Source of the DNA: Phytohabitans houttuyneae
Lineage (GTDB): Bacteria; Actinomycetota; Actinomycetes; Mycobacteriales; Micromonosporaceae
Direction of reading: 5' to 3'
NCBI RefSeq assembly: GCF_011764425.1
Contig: NZ_BLPF01000002.1
Span: 2,356,997-2,420,996, forward strand
DNA: 64,000 nucleotides
Notes under the pieces: model-generated
What the model saw: the letters and a program-made list of their open reading frames with translations, nothing else
Told to the model about the DNA's origin: nothing
Databases searched by the model: none
Made by a program: the position numbers and the translations under genes
Shown here: one piece after another, positions 35,563 to 44,675 of the stretch
Position numbering within the stretch: position 1 is the first letter of the stretch
Layout of the letters: each line of letters starts with the position of its first letter

Positions 35563-37152
35563 GTGGACGAGGACAACCCCGCGGCCGCCGTCGACGCCTG
35601 GCGCGGCCTTCCGGTGCTCGTGGTGGGCGACGTGATGGTCGACGAATGGCGGTTCGCGGACGCCGACCGGATCTCCCGGGAGGCGCCCGCGCCGGTGCTC
35701 ACCCTCCGCCGCCGCCAGGTCTGCGCCGGCGGCGCCGGCAACGCGGCCGCCAACCTGGCCGCGCTGGGCGCCCGCGCGGCACTCGCCGCCGTGGTGGGCG
35801 ACGACCCCGCGGCGGAACGGCTCGCGTCGCGGCTCGCCTCCGACGGCGTCGAGGACCGCATGATCCGGGTACCGGCGCGGAGCACCCCGGTCAAACGGCG
35901 CCTGCACGCCGCCGGGCAGATCGTGGCGCGCGAGGACGAGGACGGCGGCGGCCCGCTGCCACCCGCCGCCGTCGACGCGCTGATCCGGACGCTGGAACGC
36001 GCCACCGAGTCGGTGCTGGTCATCGCCGACTACGGGCTGGGCGGGCTGCCCGCGCCGGTGCGGGAGTGGCTGGTGCGCCACCGCGACCGCTTCGGCCTCG
36101 TCGCGCTGGACGCGCACGACCTGCGCCCGTGGCGCGGCGTGGCGCCCAGCGTGATGGCGCCGAGCCTGCCCGAGGCACGCCTCGCCGCCGGCCTGTCGTT
36201 GCCGCGCTCCGCCGGGTTGGTTCGCCTTTCGCCGCTGTCCGGTGGGTTGGCTGGCCTCTCGCCGTCGTCCGGTGGGTCGGCTCGCCTCTCGCCGTCGTCC
36301 GGTGGGTCGGCTCGCCTTTCGCTGCCGTCCGCTGTTGCCGCGGACCCGTCGTCGTCGCCGGCCGCTCTCGCCGCCGCGCTGCGGGACGGCTTCCGGGCCG
36401 GGGTCGTCGCCGTGACCCTCGGCGCGGACGGCGCCGTGGTGGCCGGCCCGCACAGCGCGCACGAGACCAGCGCCGCCGCGGCGCCGGAGGCGCACACGGT
36501 CGGCGCGGGCGACGCCTACCTGGCCGCGTTGACCCTCGCCCTCGCCGCCGGCGCGCCCGTCGAGGCGGCCGCCGGGATCGCACAGGCGGCCGCCGGCGTC
36601 GGCGTGGCGTGCGAGGGCACCTGCGTCTGCGACGCCGAACCGCTGCGCGCCGCGCTCACCGGCCAGGCGGCGGTCGTCGGGGCGGACGGGCTGGATCGGG
36701 TCGTGCGGCGGCACCGGGCCGGGGGCGCGCGCGTCGTGTTCACCAACGGGTGCTTCGACGTGCTGCACCGCGGCCACGTGAGCTACCTGCGGCAGGCCCG
36801 CGACCTCGGCGACCTGCTGGTCGTCGCGGTCAACTCGGACGCCGGCGTACGCCGCCTCAAAGGCCCCGGCCGCCCGGTCGTACCGGTCGAGGACCGGGTC
36901 GCCGTGCTCGCCGCACTGTCCTGTGTGGACCACGTCGTGGTCTTCGAGGAGGACTCGCCCGCCGGCCTCATCGAGCGGGTCCGCCCCGACCTGTACGTGA
37001 AAGGCGGCGACTACCCGCCCGAGCTGGTGCCCGAGGCGGCGCTGGTGCGGCGGCTGGGCGGCGAGGTGCGGACCCTCGGGTACGTGCCGGACCGCTCCAC
37101 CTCCGCCATCATCGACCGGATCCGCGCCCACCAGCGGGAGCCGGCACCGTGA
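35563..37152 (+). CDS. hldE: Bifunctional heptose kinase/nucleotidyltransferase, HldE (RfaE) type
   Basis: 529 residues, GTG start. PfkB-type kinase domain (residues about 15-330): VLVVGDVMVDEW, CAGGAGNAAANLAALGA and the ATP/anion-hole motif HTVGAGDAYLA. The cytidylyltransferase-type domain from about residue 390 has TNGCFDVLHRGHVSYL (HxGH motif) and AVNSDAGVRRLKGPGRP. Such enzymes phosphorylate heptose-7-phosphate and then transfer a nucleotide to give an activated heptose. A 40-residue repeat insert (about 217-256) interrupts the kinase domain. GmhA and GmhB partners are not in the window. The next gene is coupled by a GTGA overlap. Confidence 0.85.
   Translation: MDEDNPAAAVDAWRGLPVLVVGDVMVDEWRFADADRISREAPAPVLTLRRRQVCAGGAGNAAANLAALGARAALAAVVGDDPAAERLASRLASDGVEDRMIRVPARSTPVKRRLHAAGQIVAREDEDGGGPLPPAAVDALIRTLERATESVLVIADYGLGGLPAPVREWLVRHRDRFGLVALDAHDLRPWRGVAPSVMAPSLPEARLAAGLSLPRSAGLVRLSPLSGGLAGLSPSSGGSARLSPSSGGSARLSLPSAVAADPSSSPAALAAALRDGFRAGVVAVTLGADGAVVAGPHSAHETSAAAAPEAHTVGAGDAYLAALTLALAAGAPVEAAAGIAQAAAGVGVACEGTCVCDAEPLRAALTGQAAVVGADGLDRVVRRHRAGGARVVFTNGCFDVLHRGHVSYLRQARDLGDLLVVAVNSDAGVRRLKGPGRPVVPVEDRVAVLAALSCVDHVVVFEEDSPAGLIERVRPDLYVKGGDYPPELVPEAALVRRLGGEVRTLGYVPDRSTSAIIDRIRAHQREPAP
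36211..36330 (+). repeat. In-gene minisatellite, 30-bp unit x4
   Basis: Four 30-bp units (36211-36240, 36241-36270, 36271-36300, 36301-36330) encoding variants of SGGSARLSPS. The second and third are most alike. The unit length is a multiple of three, so the HldE frame is preserved. The array replaces the short loop that follows the NxxE-like segment of PfkB kinases. Confidence 0.88.
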
Positions 37153-37957
37153 ACGGCGTCGACGTGCTCATCCCCACCCGGGACCGCCCGGCGGCGCTCG
37201 CCACCACCCTCGCCGGCCTCGCCGCGCAGGAGGGGGTCACCTTCCGCGTGACCGTGAGCGACCAGTCGGACGGCCCGCCGAGCTGGGCCGACCCGGCGGT
37301 CGAGGGGCTGGCGCGCATCCTGCGCCACCGCGGCCACCCGGTGCTGCTCGGCCGCCACCTGCCGCGGCGCGGGCTGGCCGAGCACCGCGCACACCTGCTC
37401 GCCGGCGCCACCGCCCGCTACGTGCTCTGCCTGGACGACGACGTCTGGCTGGAACCGGCCGCGCTGGCCCGCCTGGTCACCGCGATCGGCGAGCTGCGGT
37501 GCGGCTTCGTGGGAAACGCCGTGCACGGCCTGTCCTACCGCGACGACGTGCGCCCCGAGTCGCACCGCCAGTACCAGCAGTGGGACCGGCGCCCCGAGCC
37601 CGAACGCGTGCGCCCGGGCAGCCCCGAGTGGTGGCGCGCCGGCCTGCACGCCGCCGCCAACCTGCTGCACGTCACCGAGCGGCTGCGGCTCGCGCCGGGA
37701 GAGTGGCGGGCGTACAAGGTCTCCTGGATCGGCGGCTGCGTACTCTTCGACCGCGCCAAGCTCGTCGCCGCGGGCGGCTTCGACTTCTGGCGCCGCCTGC
37801 CCCCGACCACCAGGGCGAGGACGCGGCCGCGCAGCTCGCGGTGCTCGAACGCCACGGCGGCGCCGGCATCGTGCCCAGCGGCGCCTACCACCTGGAGGTC
37901 CCCACGACGGTGGTGGACCGCCGCGTCGAGGCGTGGGAGGTCACCCTCCGCGACTAG
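37149..37957 (+). CDS. Glycosyltransferase family 2 (frameshifted near the 3' end)
   Basis: GTG start overlapping the hldE stop. GT-A fold: VDVLIPTRDRPAALATTLAGL and LCLDDDVWLEP (metal-binding DDD). The frame shifts at the C5 run 37800-37804: one added C converts a nonsense Arg-rich tail into DHQGEDAAAQLAVLERHGGAG and a stop at 37957, giving 269 residues. The repaired C-terminus is coherent, which favours an undercalled base. It probably transfers a sugar in the same glycan pathway as the neighbouring GT9 and GT4 genes. Confidence 0.8.
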
Positions 37958-37964
37958 CTTGTGC

Positions 37965-38369
37965 TCAGGGCACGGCGTGCACGGGGTCGGGAAACAGGTC
38001 GCGCACGTCGTCGGGGAGCTGCACCTGGGCGTCGTACATGGCCGACGGCGGCACGGCCGCCGCGAGCTCGGACAGCACGGCGCGCGCGTAGCGGCGCGCG
38101 TGCGCCTCGTCGGTGTCGCACGCCAGCGCGATCCGCGCGACCGGATCCTCGCGGTTGCGCGGGCCATCGTCCCATGTGGACGGTTCGCCGGGGTGCCGCA
38201 CATACGGCCGCAACGCCGCGGGCAGCCCGTCGGCCAGGTACGCGGCTTCGCCGGCCGGCAACCGGTCGCCGAGCGCGCGGAGTACGGCGTGCACGATGTG
38301 GTCCGCGCCGGCGCGCTCGTCCCCGGGGTCGAGGTGCGGGCGCACGTGCGCGGTGAGCTGGTCCGTCAT
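37965..38369 (-). CDS. DUF2267 domain protein
   Basis: 134 residues, ATG at 38369. DERAGADHIVHAVLRALGDRLPAGEAAYLADGLPAALRPYV is the DUF2267 helical repeat. It is soluble and acidic, with no catalytic motif. It converges on the GT2 gene 7 bp away, and its start lies 10 bp before the end of the next minus-strand gene, so it may be the last gene of that glycan transcript. Function unknown. Confidence 0.75.
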   Translation of the reverse strand: MTDQLTAHVRPHLDPGDERAGADHIVHAVLRALGDRLPAGEAAYLADGLPAALRPYVRHPGEPSTWDDGPRNREDPVARIALACDTDEAHARRYARAVLSELAAAVPPSAMYDAQVQLPDDVRDLFPDPVHAVP

Positions 38370-38379
38370 CCAACGCCGG

Positions 38380-39533
38380 TTACCCACCGCCGGCGAGTCG
38401 TAACGCGTGCCGCGCGACGTCCGGCGGCGGGATGTCGAGGCACTCCAGGCCGTACGGGCACCGCAGCTGCCGGCACGGTGCGCACGAGGTGGGCACGGTG
38501 AGGACGGCGGCGGGCGTGCCACGCGGGGCGTACTGCGCCGGCTCTTCCGTGCCGGCGAACAGGACCACCACCGGGCGGCCGGACGCGCTCGCGAGGTGCG
38601 CCCCGCCGCTGTTGTTGCTCACGACCACCGCGCTGCCGGCGATGAGCGCGGCCAGGCCCGGCACGCCCAGCCCCGTCTCGCCGGTCACCGTGGCCCGCCG
38701 GGTGCGCGGGGTCGGGGCGGTGGTCGTGGCGTGCCTGGCCGGCGGGACCGGGCCGGTTGTCGTGGCCCGCCCGGCGCCGGTCACCTGGGCGACGAGCGCG
38801 GCCTCCCGGGCGGAGCCGGCGACCACGACGGCGAGGCCGGCGGCGCTGAGGTCGGCGGCGACGCGGGCGAAGCGTTCGGGCGGGTAGCGGCGGGCCGGGC
38901 AGGAGGCGCCGGGCAGCAGCACGGCGTAGGGCTCGCCGGCCCCGATGCCCCGCCGGGCGAGGGCTTCCCGAGCCTCGACGCGCGCCGGCGGCGGCAGGTC
39001 CAGCCGCAGCTCCGCCCCGGCGGACGGCACGCCGACCCGCTCCAGCACGTGCAGCATCCGGTCCACCTGGTGGCTCGCGTCGGGAGGGGCTGGCACCCAG
39101 TGGGTGAGCCCCGCGCCCCGAACTCCTTCGACTCGCCGACCCGCACCGGCACCCCGGCGAGGCGGCACAGGTAGGCGGCCGGCCACGGCGACTGGGAGAA
39201 CGACGTGAGGACCACCGCGGCGTCGTACCGGCCCCGGGCGAGGCGGCGGACCAGCGCGCGGTCGGCGTCCGGGGGTACCTCGGCCGGGTCGAGCTGCTGC
39301 CACGAGACGGGGGCGGTGAGCACCCCGTCGACGTGCGGAACCAGCGCCGCGACCGCCGCACCCGCGGGCGCCGCGAGCAGGTCCAGCCGCGCGTTCGGCG
39401 CGGCCCGGTGCAGCGCGCGCACCGCCGGGCCGGCCATGACCACGTCGCCGAGGTTGTCCGGCCGTACGACGAGGACGCGGCGCAGCGCTGCCCAGTCGAC
39501 CGGCGGGCCGGCGAGGGCGGCGGGGTGCTCCAT
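38380..39533 (-). CDS. Glycosyltransferase family 9 (frameshifted)
   Basis: ATG at 39533, overlapping the upstream GT9 stop (ATGA). The first frame has VLVVRPDNLGDVVMAGPAVRAL and VGESKEFG; the second has LTHWVPAPPDASHQVDRML, the donor-site AVLLPGASCPARRYPPERF and VVSNNSGGAHLASASGRP. The switch lies at C4 runs 39109-39112 or 39116-39119; one extra C joins them into about 384 residues. An unusual Thr/Pro/Ala-rich stretch (ATTTGPVPPARHATTTAP) interrupts the C-terminal domain. A CAPCRQLRCPYG cluster follows, typical of this GT9 group. Confidence 0.78.
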
Positions 39534-40825
39534 CACGCCGGCCGTCCAGGTGCGGCGAGGCTCCGGACCACCGCTTCGGCGACGGCCTCCGCCGAGATGT
39601 CGACCATGCACGCCGGCTCGGTGGTCCCGCCCGGCGCGGCGCTCCGGCCCGTAGCCCTGGCCGGCGCGGCGCCTCCCGAGAGCCCAGCGCTGCCGGTGGG
39701 CGCCGCGTTTCCGGCGGGCCTGGCGCTGGCGGTGTCCGTTCGGGGCGCGGCGCTGCCGGTGGGTGCGGCGGCCGGCAAGAGGGTGCCGGCGGGCGGCGGG
39801 CGGGTGAGCGGGCAGTCGGCGTGCCACCAGCAGACCTGGGTGGTGATGGCGGCCGGCCGGCGGTGCGGGCATCCGGGCAGGCCCTGCAGGTGCGTGGCGC
39901 CCGGGCCGCCGAGGCCGTAGCGGCTGGCCAGCGTCGGGCCGAAGAGCGCCACCGTCCGGGCGCCGGCCGCCGCCGCGATCCGCAGCGGCCCGGTGTCGCC
40001 GCCCACGACGACCCCGCCCCGCCGCGCCACCTCGGCGAACACGGCGGCGAGCACGCGCAGTCCCACCCGCGGCAGCACCGCCGCGGCACCGGCGTCCGCG
40101 GCGGCGGCGCCCGGCGCCGCTGAACCCCTGCCGTGCGTAATGGCGTGCGCGGGCGCCAGGGTCCGGTCCTGCGGCGAAGCGGCGAAGGCGTGCGGCGCGG
40201 GCGGCACCGTGGCGACCGGGATGCCCAGGCCGGCGAGGATCGCGGCGAGCTCCTTCCAGCGCCGCTCCGGCCAGAGCTTGACCGCCATGCCCGCCTCGGG
40301 GACCAGCAGGACCGGGCGCCTGCGGGTGGGGCCGAGGAGCGTGGCGAGCAGGCGGGCGCCCTCCGCGCGTTCGCGCGGGTGGAGCCGCAGGCGGGGGAGG
40401 GGGTCCACAGTGGACGGGGGGAGCAGGCCCTCGTCGCGGAGGATGCGCAGGTAGCGGTCGCCGACCAGCTCGTCCGGCGGCGGGCCGCGCCACAGGTCGG
40501 TGACGCAGCGCGCGCCCGAGTCGCGCAGCAGGTCCGGGATGCCGCCGTACCGCGTCGTCGTCACCGCCAGGTCCGGCCGCCGCTCCGCCAGGGCCGCCGC
40601 CACGGCCGCGCGCGCGGCGCCGTCGCGGGAGTGGGCGGGCACGCGTACCCCGGCGACGGCGGGATCGCCGCGGAGCAGGTCGGCGCCGGGCTCGTGGGTG
40701 ACCACCCGCAGCGTCGCGGCGGGATGGGCGGCGGCCAGCGCGTGGATGACCGGCAGCACGATCACCAGGTCGCCGATGCCGCCCAGCAGGTCGACGACGA
40801 GGATGTCCGAAAACCGGTCAGGCAT
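39533..40825 (-). CDS. Glycosyltransferase family 9 with low-complexity insert
   Basis: 430 residues from the ATG at 40825, which overlaps the GT4 gene by 8 nt. ILVVDLLGGIGDLVIVLPVIHALAA is the GT9 opening, with VLLVPEAGMAVKLWPERRW and VVVGGDTGPLRIAAAAGARTV forming the donor site. Near the C-terminus, about 60 residues rich in Pro, Ala, Gly and Thr (PAAAPTGSAAPRTDTASARP onward) are inserted between CPLTRPPPAG and VDISAEAVAEA, apparently from a GC minisatellite. The reaction is transfer of a heptose or hexose to a surface polymer. Confidence 0.85.
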   Translation of the reverse strand: MPDRFSDILVVDLLGGIGDLVIVLPVIHALAAAHPAATLRVVTHEPGADLLRGDPAVAGVRVPAHSRDGAARAAVAAALAERRPDLAVTTTRYGGIPDLLRDSGARCVTDLWRGPPPDELVGDRYLRILRDEGLLPPSTVDPLPRLRLHPRERAEGARLLATLLGPTRRRPVLLVPEAGMAVKLWPERRWKELAAILAGLGIPVATVPPAPHAFAASPQDRTLAPAHAITHGRGSAAPGAAAADAGAAAVLPRVGLRVLAAVFAEVARRGGVVVGGDTGPLRIAAAAGARTVALFGPTLASRYGLGGPGATHLQGLPGCPHRRPAAITTQVCWWHADCPLTRPPPAGTLLPAAAPTGSAAPRTDTASARPAGNAAPTGSAGLSGGAAPARATGRSAAPGGTTEPACMVDISAEAVAEAVVRSLAAPGRPA

Positions 40826-41975
40826 CGGCCAGCACCCGCTCGTACAGTGCGGCATGCGCCCGTGCCACGTCGGGCCAGGTGTGGCCGGCGGCGAGCGACC
40901 GCCCACCGGCGGCCAGCCGCTCGCGGAGGGCGGGGTCGACGATCAGCCGGCGGAGGGTCACCGCGATGGCGGCGGCGTCGCGGCGGGCGCGGATGGCGGC
41001 GACGTTCGCGCCGTCGCGCAGCCGGGGGTCCGGCTCGTCGGGGACGGTGACCGCCGTCGGCACGCCGTGCGCGAGGGCGGCGAGCAGCGCGCCGCTCTTG
41101 AGCGACACGCCCGCCGTGAAGGGCAGCACCGCCGCGTCCGCCGCCGCCAGCAGCGCCGACACCTCGGGGGCGGGCAGATAGCCGGTGAACGTGACCATGC
41201 CGGCGATCCCGCGCCGCGCGGCGAGCGCCTCCAGCTCGCGGCGGAACGTGCGCGCCTCACCCTCGGGCAGCGCCTGCGAGGTGAACCCGCCGGCCACCAC
41301 CAGCCGCAGGCCGGGCCGCACGCGGCGGACGGCGGGCAGAGCCTGCAGGAGGTGCCGCACGCCCTTGACCGGGTGGACGAAGCCGAAGAACACCAGCAGG
41401 AACCCGTCGTCCGCGACGCCGAGCCGCCGGCGGGTCTCGGCGCGGGCGGGCGGGGAGGGGGCGCGGTCCACGTTCGGGGCGATGGGGATGAGCACCGGGC
41501 GCCGTCCGGTGCGCCGCCGCACCTCGGCGCCGTGGTCCGGGTTGGTCACCACGACCGCACTGCTCGCCGGTACCAGCAGGGCGGTCTCGCGGTCCCAGAG
41601 GCGCAGCCGCTCGAGCGGGCGCCAGGCGGGGCCGGGTATCCAGGCTGGCGCCGTCCACCAGCCGTACTCGTGCAGGGTGGTGACCAGCGGAGTGCCCGCC
41701 GGCAGCAGCCGGGGCAGCAGGCCGGGCAGGGCGGAGAAGCGGTACGCCGACGGGGCGAACTGGACGTGCACCACGTCGGGCCGCATCCGCCGCACCGCCT
41801 CCGCGGCGGCGACCGTGGCGGCCAGCCAGCGGCCCGGTGCGGGCGGCCGCAGCGGCACCGCCTCCACGTCCACGCCGGCGTGGCCGAGCGCCGCGGCCAG
41901 CCGGTCGGCGTAGTCGCTCACCCCGTCCTGCCGGGCCGGCGCCGGGCCCGTGATCATCGCGGTGCGGATCGTCAC
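40818..41975 (-). CDS. Glycosyltransferase family 4
   Basis: 385 residues, GTG start. GT-B fold: MITGPAPARQDGVSDYADRLAAAL, VVHVQFAPSAYRFS, VTTLHEYGWW, then LVFFGFVHPVKGVRHLLQALP and the donor motif AAADAAVLPFTAGVSLKSGALLAALAHGVPT (an EX7E-like region with Ser/Lys variation). First gene of a four-gene minus-strand glycan operon, diverging from the sulfotransferase by 41 bp. Confidence 0.87.
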   Translation of the reverse strand: MTIRTAMITGPAPARQDGVSDYADRLAAALGHAGVDVEAVPLRPPAPGRWLAATVAAAEAVRRMRPDVVHVQFAPSAYRFSALPGLLPRLLPAGTPLVTTLHEYGWWTAPAWIPGPAWRPLERLRLWDRETALLVPASSAVVVTNPDHGAEVRRRTGRRPVLIPIAPNVDRAPSPPARAETRRRLGVADDGFLLVFFGFVHPVKGVRHLLQALPAVRRVRPGLRLVVAGGFTSQALPEGEARTFRRELEALAARRGIAGMVTFTGYLPAPEVSALLAAADAAVLPFTAGVSLKSGALLAALAHGVPTAVTVPDEPDPRLRDGANVAAIRARRDAAAIAVTLRRLIVDPALRERLAAGGRSLAAGHTWPDVARAHAALYERVLADA

Positions 41976-42016
41976 CGGCGACGTTTGCCCCTGAATTGCC
42001 CGGGTATGCCCGCGCG

Positions 42017-42976
42017 GTGGGTGCGCTCTCGTTCCTCGTCGTCGGCACGCCCCGCTCGGGGACCACGCTCACCCAGCGGCTCTGCTGCGAGCTGCCCGGC
42101 GTGGCAATGCCGCCGGAGACCCACTTCCTGCACCGGTACGCGCCGCGCCTGCTCGCCCGCCGCCGCTTCCCGCTGACCCGGCGCGAGGTGGCGCGGGAGC
42201 TGGAGGACTTCCGCGACCTGCCCACGAGCGACGGCCTGCGGCTGGACCCGCGGCGGGTGCTGGACCAGGTGGGCCGGCGCTGCGACACGCTCCTCGACCT
42301 CTTCGCCGCGGTGGTGGTCGCGCTCTGCCCGCCGGCCGCGCGGTACGGCGAGAAGACACCCGAGCACCTGCTGTGGTGGCGCCCGCTCACCAGGGCGGAC
42401 CCGGGGCTGCGCGTGATCGGCGTGGTCCGCGACCCGCGTGCGGTCGCCGCCTCGCACCGCGCGGTGCCGTGGGGCATCGAGGATCCCGCGGTACTGGCCG
42501 AGGAGTGGGCCCTGGACCAGCGCCAGCTGCTCGCCGCCGCCCGGCAGCTCGGGCCGGGGCGCTGCCTGGTGCTGCGATACGAGGACGTGGTGGCCGACCC
42601 GGGCGCCGCTCGCCGGCGGCTCGGCGGCCTGCTGGCGGTACCGGCGGGCGGTCAGGCGGCGGCCGCACCGCCGGACGGCATCGTGCACGACTGGGAGTGG
42701 TGGAAGTCCGGCGCGCTGCGGGCCGTCACCACCGAGCGCACCGCCGCGTGGCGGGAGGTGCTGCCGGAGCGGGACGCGGGCGTGGTCGCCGAGGTCGCCG
42801 GGCCCGAGATGGTCGCGTTCGGCTACCTCGACCACCCGCCCGCGCGCCGCCGCACCGCCGGTGCCGAGGTGCGCGGACGGCTCAGCGCCCGCATGCGCCG
42901 CGTGCGCCGCCTGGCCCCGCTGGCGTTCGGCCCCACCCTGACGACGCGGGTGAACCGGGCGGCGAATGGCCGGTAA
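42017..42976 (+). CDS. PAPS-dependent sulfotransferase
   Basis: 319 residues from the GTG at 42017; a TTG at 41996 is possible. The 5'-phosphosulfate loop is GTPRSGTTLTQRL (residues about 9-21), and the 3'-phosphate-binding segment is IGVVRDPRAVAASHRAVPWG, followed by CLVLRYEDVVADP. The family transfers sulfate from PAPS to a hydroxyl. Placed beside glycosyltransferases, it probably sulfates the glycan made by this cluster. Basic C-terminal tail. Confidence 0.85.
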   Translation: MGALSFLVVGTPRSGTTLTQRLCCELPGVAMPPETHFLHRYAPRLLARRRFPLTRREVARELEDFRDLPTSDGLRLDPRRVLDQVGRRCDTLLDLFAAVVVALCPPAARYGEKTPEHLLWWRPLTRADPGLRVIGVVRDPRAVAASHRAVPWGIEDPAVLAEEWALDQRQLLAAARQLGPGRCLVLRYEDVVADPGAARRRLGGLLAVPAGGQAAAAPPDGIVHDWEWWKSGALRAVTTERTAAWREVLPERDAGVVAEVAGPEMVAFGYLDHPPARRRTAGAEVRGRLSARMRRVRRLAPLAFGPTLTTRVNRAANGR

Positions 42977-43041
42977 GAATCCGCGGCCCATGCGCATTAC
43001 CTGGTGACGGCGTACCTTCCGGTGCGAAGGAGCGAGGGCCA

Positions 43042-43578
43042 GTGACAGAAGCCGGGCGGTTCACCGCCATCTACGGCGAGCACCACCCCACGGTGTACGC
43101 GTACGCGGTGAGCCGCGTCGGCCGGCAGCTCGCCGACGACGTGGTCGGCGACACGTTCCTCGTGGCGTGGCGCAAGCTCGACGCGGTACCGGCGGTGCCG
43201 CTGCCGTGGCTGCTGGCCGTGGCCCGCAACGTGGTGCGCGAGCGGTACCGCGACGAGGTGCGGCAGGCCGCCCTCGCCGCCGAGCTGGCCGCCTGGGTGC
43301 AGGAGGAGACGGATGACGTGGCCGAGGGTGTGGCCGAGCGAGCCGCGGTGCTCGCCGCGCTCGCCCGGCTCGGCGACGACGACCGCGAGCTGCTCACGCT
43401 GATGGCGTGGCACGACCTCTCGGCCCGCGATGCCGCGCGGGTCGTCGGCTGCTCCACCGCCACGTTCTTCGTCCGCCTCCACCGGGCCCGCAGACGGCTG
43501 CGCGAGGCGATGACCGCCGCCGAGCAGGACGCCCGTCGCGCCCCGATCCCGCTCTCCTCCGAGGAGTACAGCACATGA
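43042..43578 (+). CDS. ECF-type RNA polymerase sigma factor
   Basis: 178 residues, GTG after GAAGGAG. Region 2 (FTAIYGEHHPTVYAYAVSRVG, ADDVVGDTFLVAWRKLD) and region 4 (LSARDAARVVGCSTATFFVRLHRARRRL). Coupled by ATGA to the next gene, a pairing widely seen in actinomycetes with CU044_5270-type membrane proteins. Confidence 0.9.
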   Translation: MTEAGRFTAIYGEHHPTVYAYAVSRVGRQLADDVVGDTFLVAWRKLDAVPAVPLPWLLAVARNVVRERYRDEVRQAALAAELAAWVQEETDDVAEGVAERAAVLAALARLGDDDRELLTLMAWHDLSARDAARVVGCSTATFFVRLHRARRRLREAMTAAEQDARRAPIPLSSEEYST

Positions 43579-44675
43579 GTGACAAGAAGCTGATGGAGCT
43601 GCTCGCCGACGCCCGGCCCCGCCGGCTCGACCCCGACCCGCGCCGGCGCCCCGATCCGGCCGTGCTGATGGCGCACCCGCGGCCCGTCCGCGGACGGCGC
43701 CCGGCCCGCCGGTTCGCCGTCGCCGGCCTCGCCACGGCCGCCGCCGTCGCCGCCGCCCTCACCGCGGTGGTCCTGTCCGATGTGGACACCGATCGGCGGG
43801 TGGCGCCGGTCGTCGAGGCGGACGCCGCCGCGCCGTCCGCGCCCGTCCCGCCGAAGACCGCGCGGGAGCTCCTGCTCGTGGCCGCCGAGCGCACCACCAC
43901 GTCCACGGTGGACGGTGACGGGCGGTACTGGGTGCTGCGCCGCGAGCTGGGCAGCCGGATGGAGGTCGGGCCGGCGGCCCGGCGCTACCACATCATGCTG
44001 CGGATCAGCGAGGAGATGTGGCTCGCCCGCCGCCCGGGTGACCCGAGCGTGGCGGTACAGCGCTTCCTGGGCGCCGAGCCCCTCGACGAGGCGGCGTGGC
44101 GCGCGGACGGCTCGCCCACCCGGTGGGTGGTCCCGGGGCTGGACGGCGGCGGCAAGCCCGCGGCGGTGTACACGACCGCGCCCGGCCCGCGCACCGTCCG
44201 GCCGATGCGCGGCCACACCGCGGACAACAACTTCCTGCTCGCCGGCGGCCCGGTCACGGCGAAGCAGCTGGCCGCGCTGCCGACCGAGCCGGCCTCCCTC
44301 GAGGCGTGGCTGGTGCGGCGGCTGCGGCAGGCCGGCAGCCCGGAGGGGCGGGCCTACGCGCTCTTCTGGAGCGGCGAGGCGCTCGTCACGGACCTGCCGG
44401 TGCCGGCGGCGGTGCGCGCGGCCGCGTACCGGATGATGGCCGGCCTCGACGGCGTCAGGCTGCTCGGCGAGGTCACCGACGCGCGGGGGCGCGCGGGCAT
44501 GGCCGTGGCGTACACGCGGGAGGGCGACGGCGGCCGCTCGGAGACCCGGCTCGTCATCGACCCCGCCACCGGACGGGCGAGCGCCGAGGAGGAGCGGAAC
44601 GCGGCCGGCGAGCTGACCCGGTACACCATTGTGGACAGTGCCGGCCACAGCGACGAGGCGCCGCCGCAAGCTTAG
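43575..44675 (+). CDS. CU044_5270-family membrane protein, sigma partner
   Basis: 366 residues. Short cytoplasmic N-terminus (MSDKKLMELLADARPRRLDP), one membrane helix (AVAGLATAAAVAAALTAVV, about residues 50-68) and a long extracellular domain. The cytoplasmic segment is short for a classical anti-sigma domain, but coupling to the sigma gene makes that role plausible. The stop overlaps the convergent HTH gene stop within TTAG. Confidence 0.75.
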   Translation: MSDKKLMELLADARPRRLDPDPRRRPDPAVLMAHPRPVRGRRPARRFAVAGLATAAAVAAALTAVVLSDVDTDRRVAPVVEADAAAPSAPVPPKTARELLLVAAERTTTSTVDGDGRYWVLRRELGSRMEVGPAARRYHIMLRISEEMWLARRPGDPSVAVQRFLGAEPLDEAAWRADGSPTRWVVPGLDGGGKPAAVYTTAPGPRTVRPMRGHTADNNFLLAGGPVTAKQLAALPTEPASLEAWLVRRLRQAGSPEGRAYALFWSGEALVTDLPVPAAVRAAAYRMMAGLDGVRLLGEVTDARGRAGMAVAYTREGDGGRSETRLVIDPATGRASAEEERNAAGELTRYTIVDSAGHSDEAPPQA

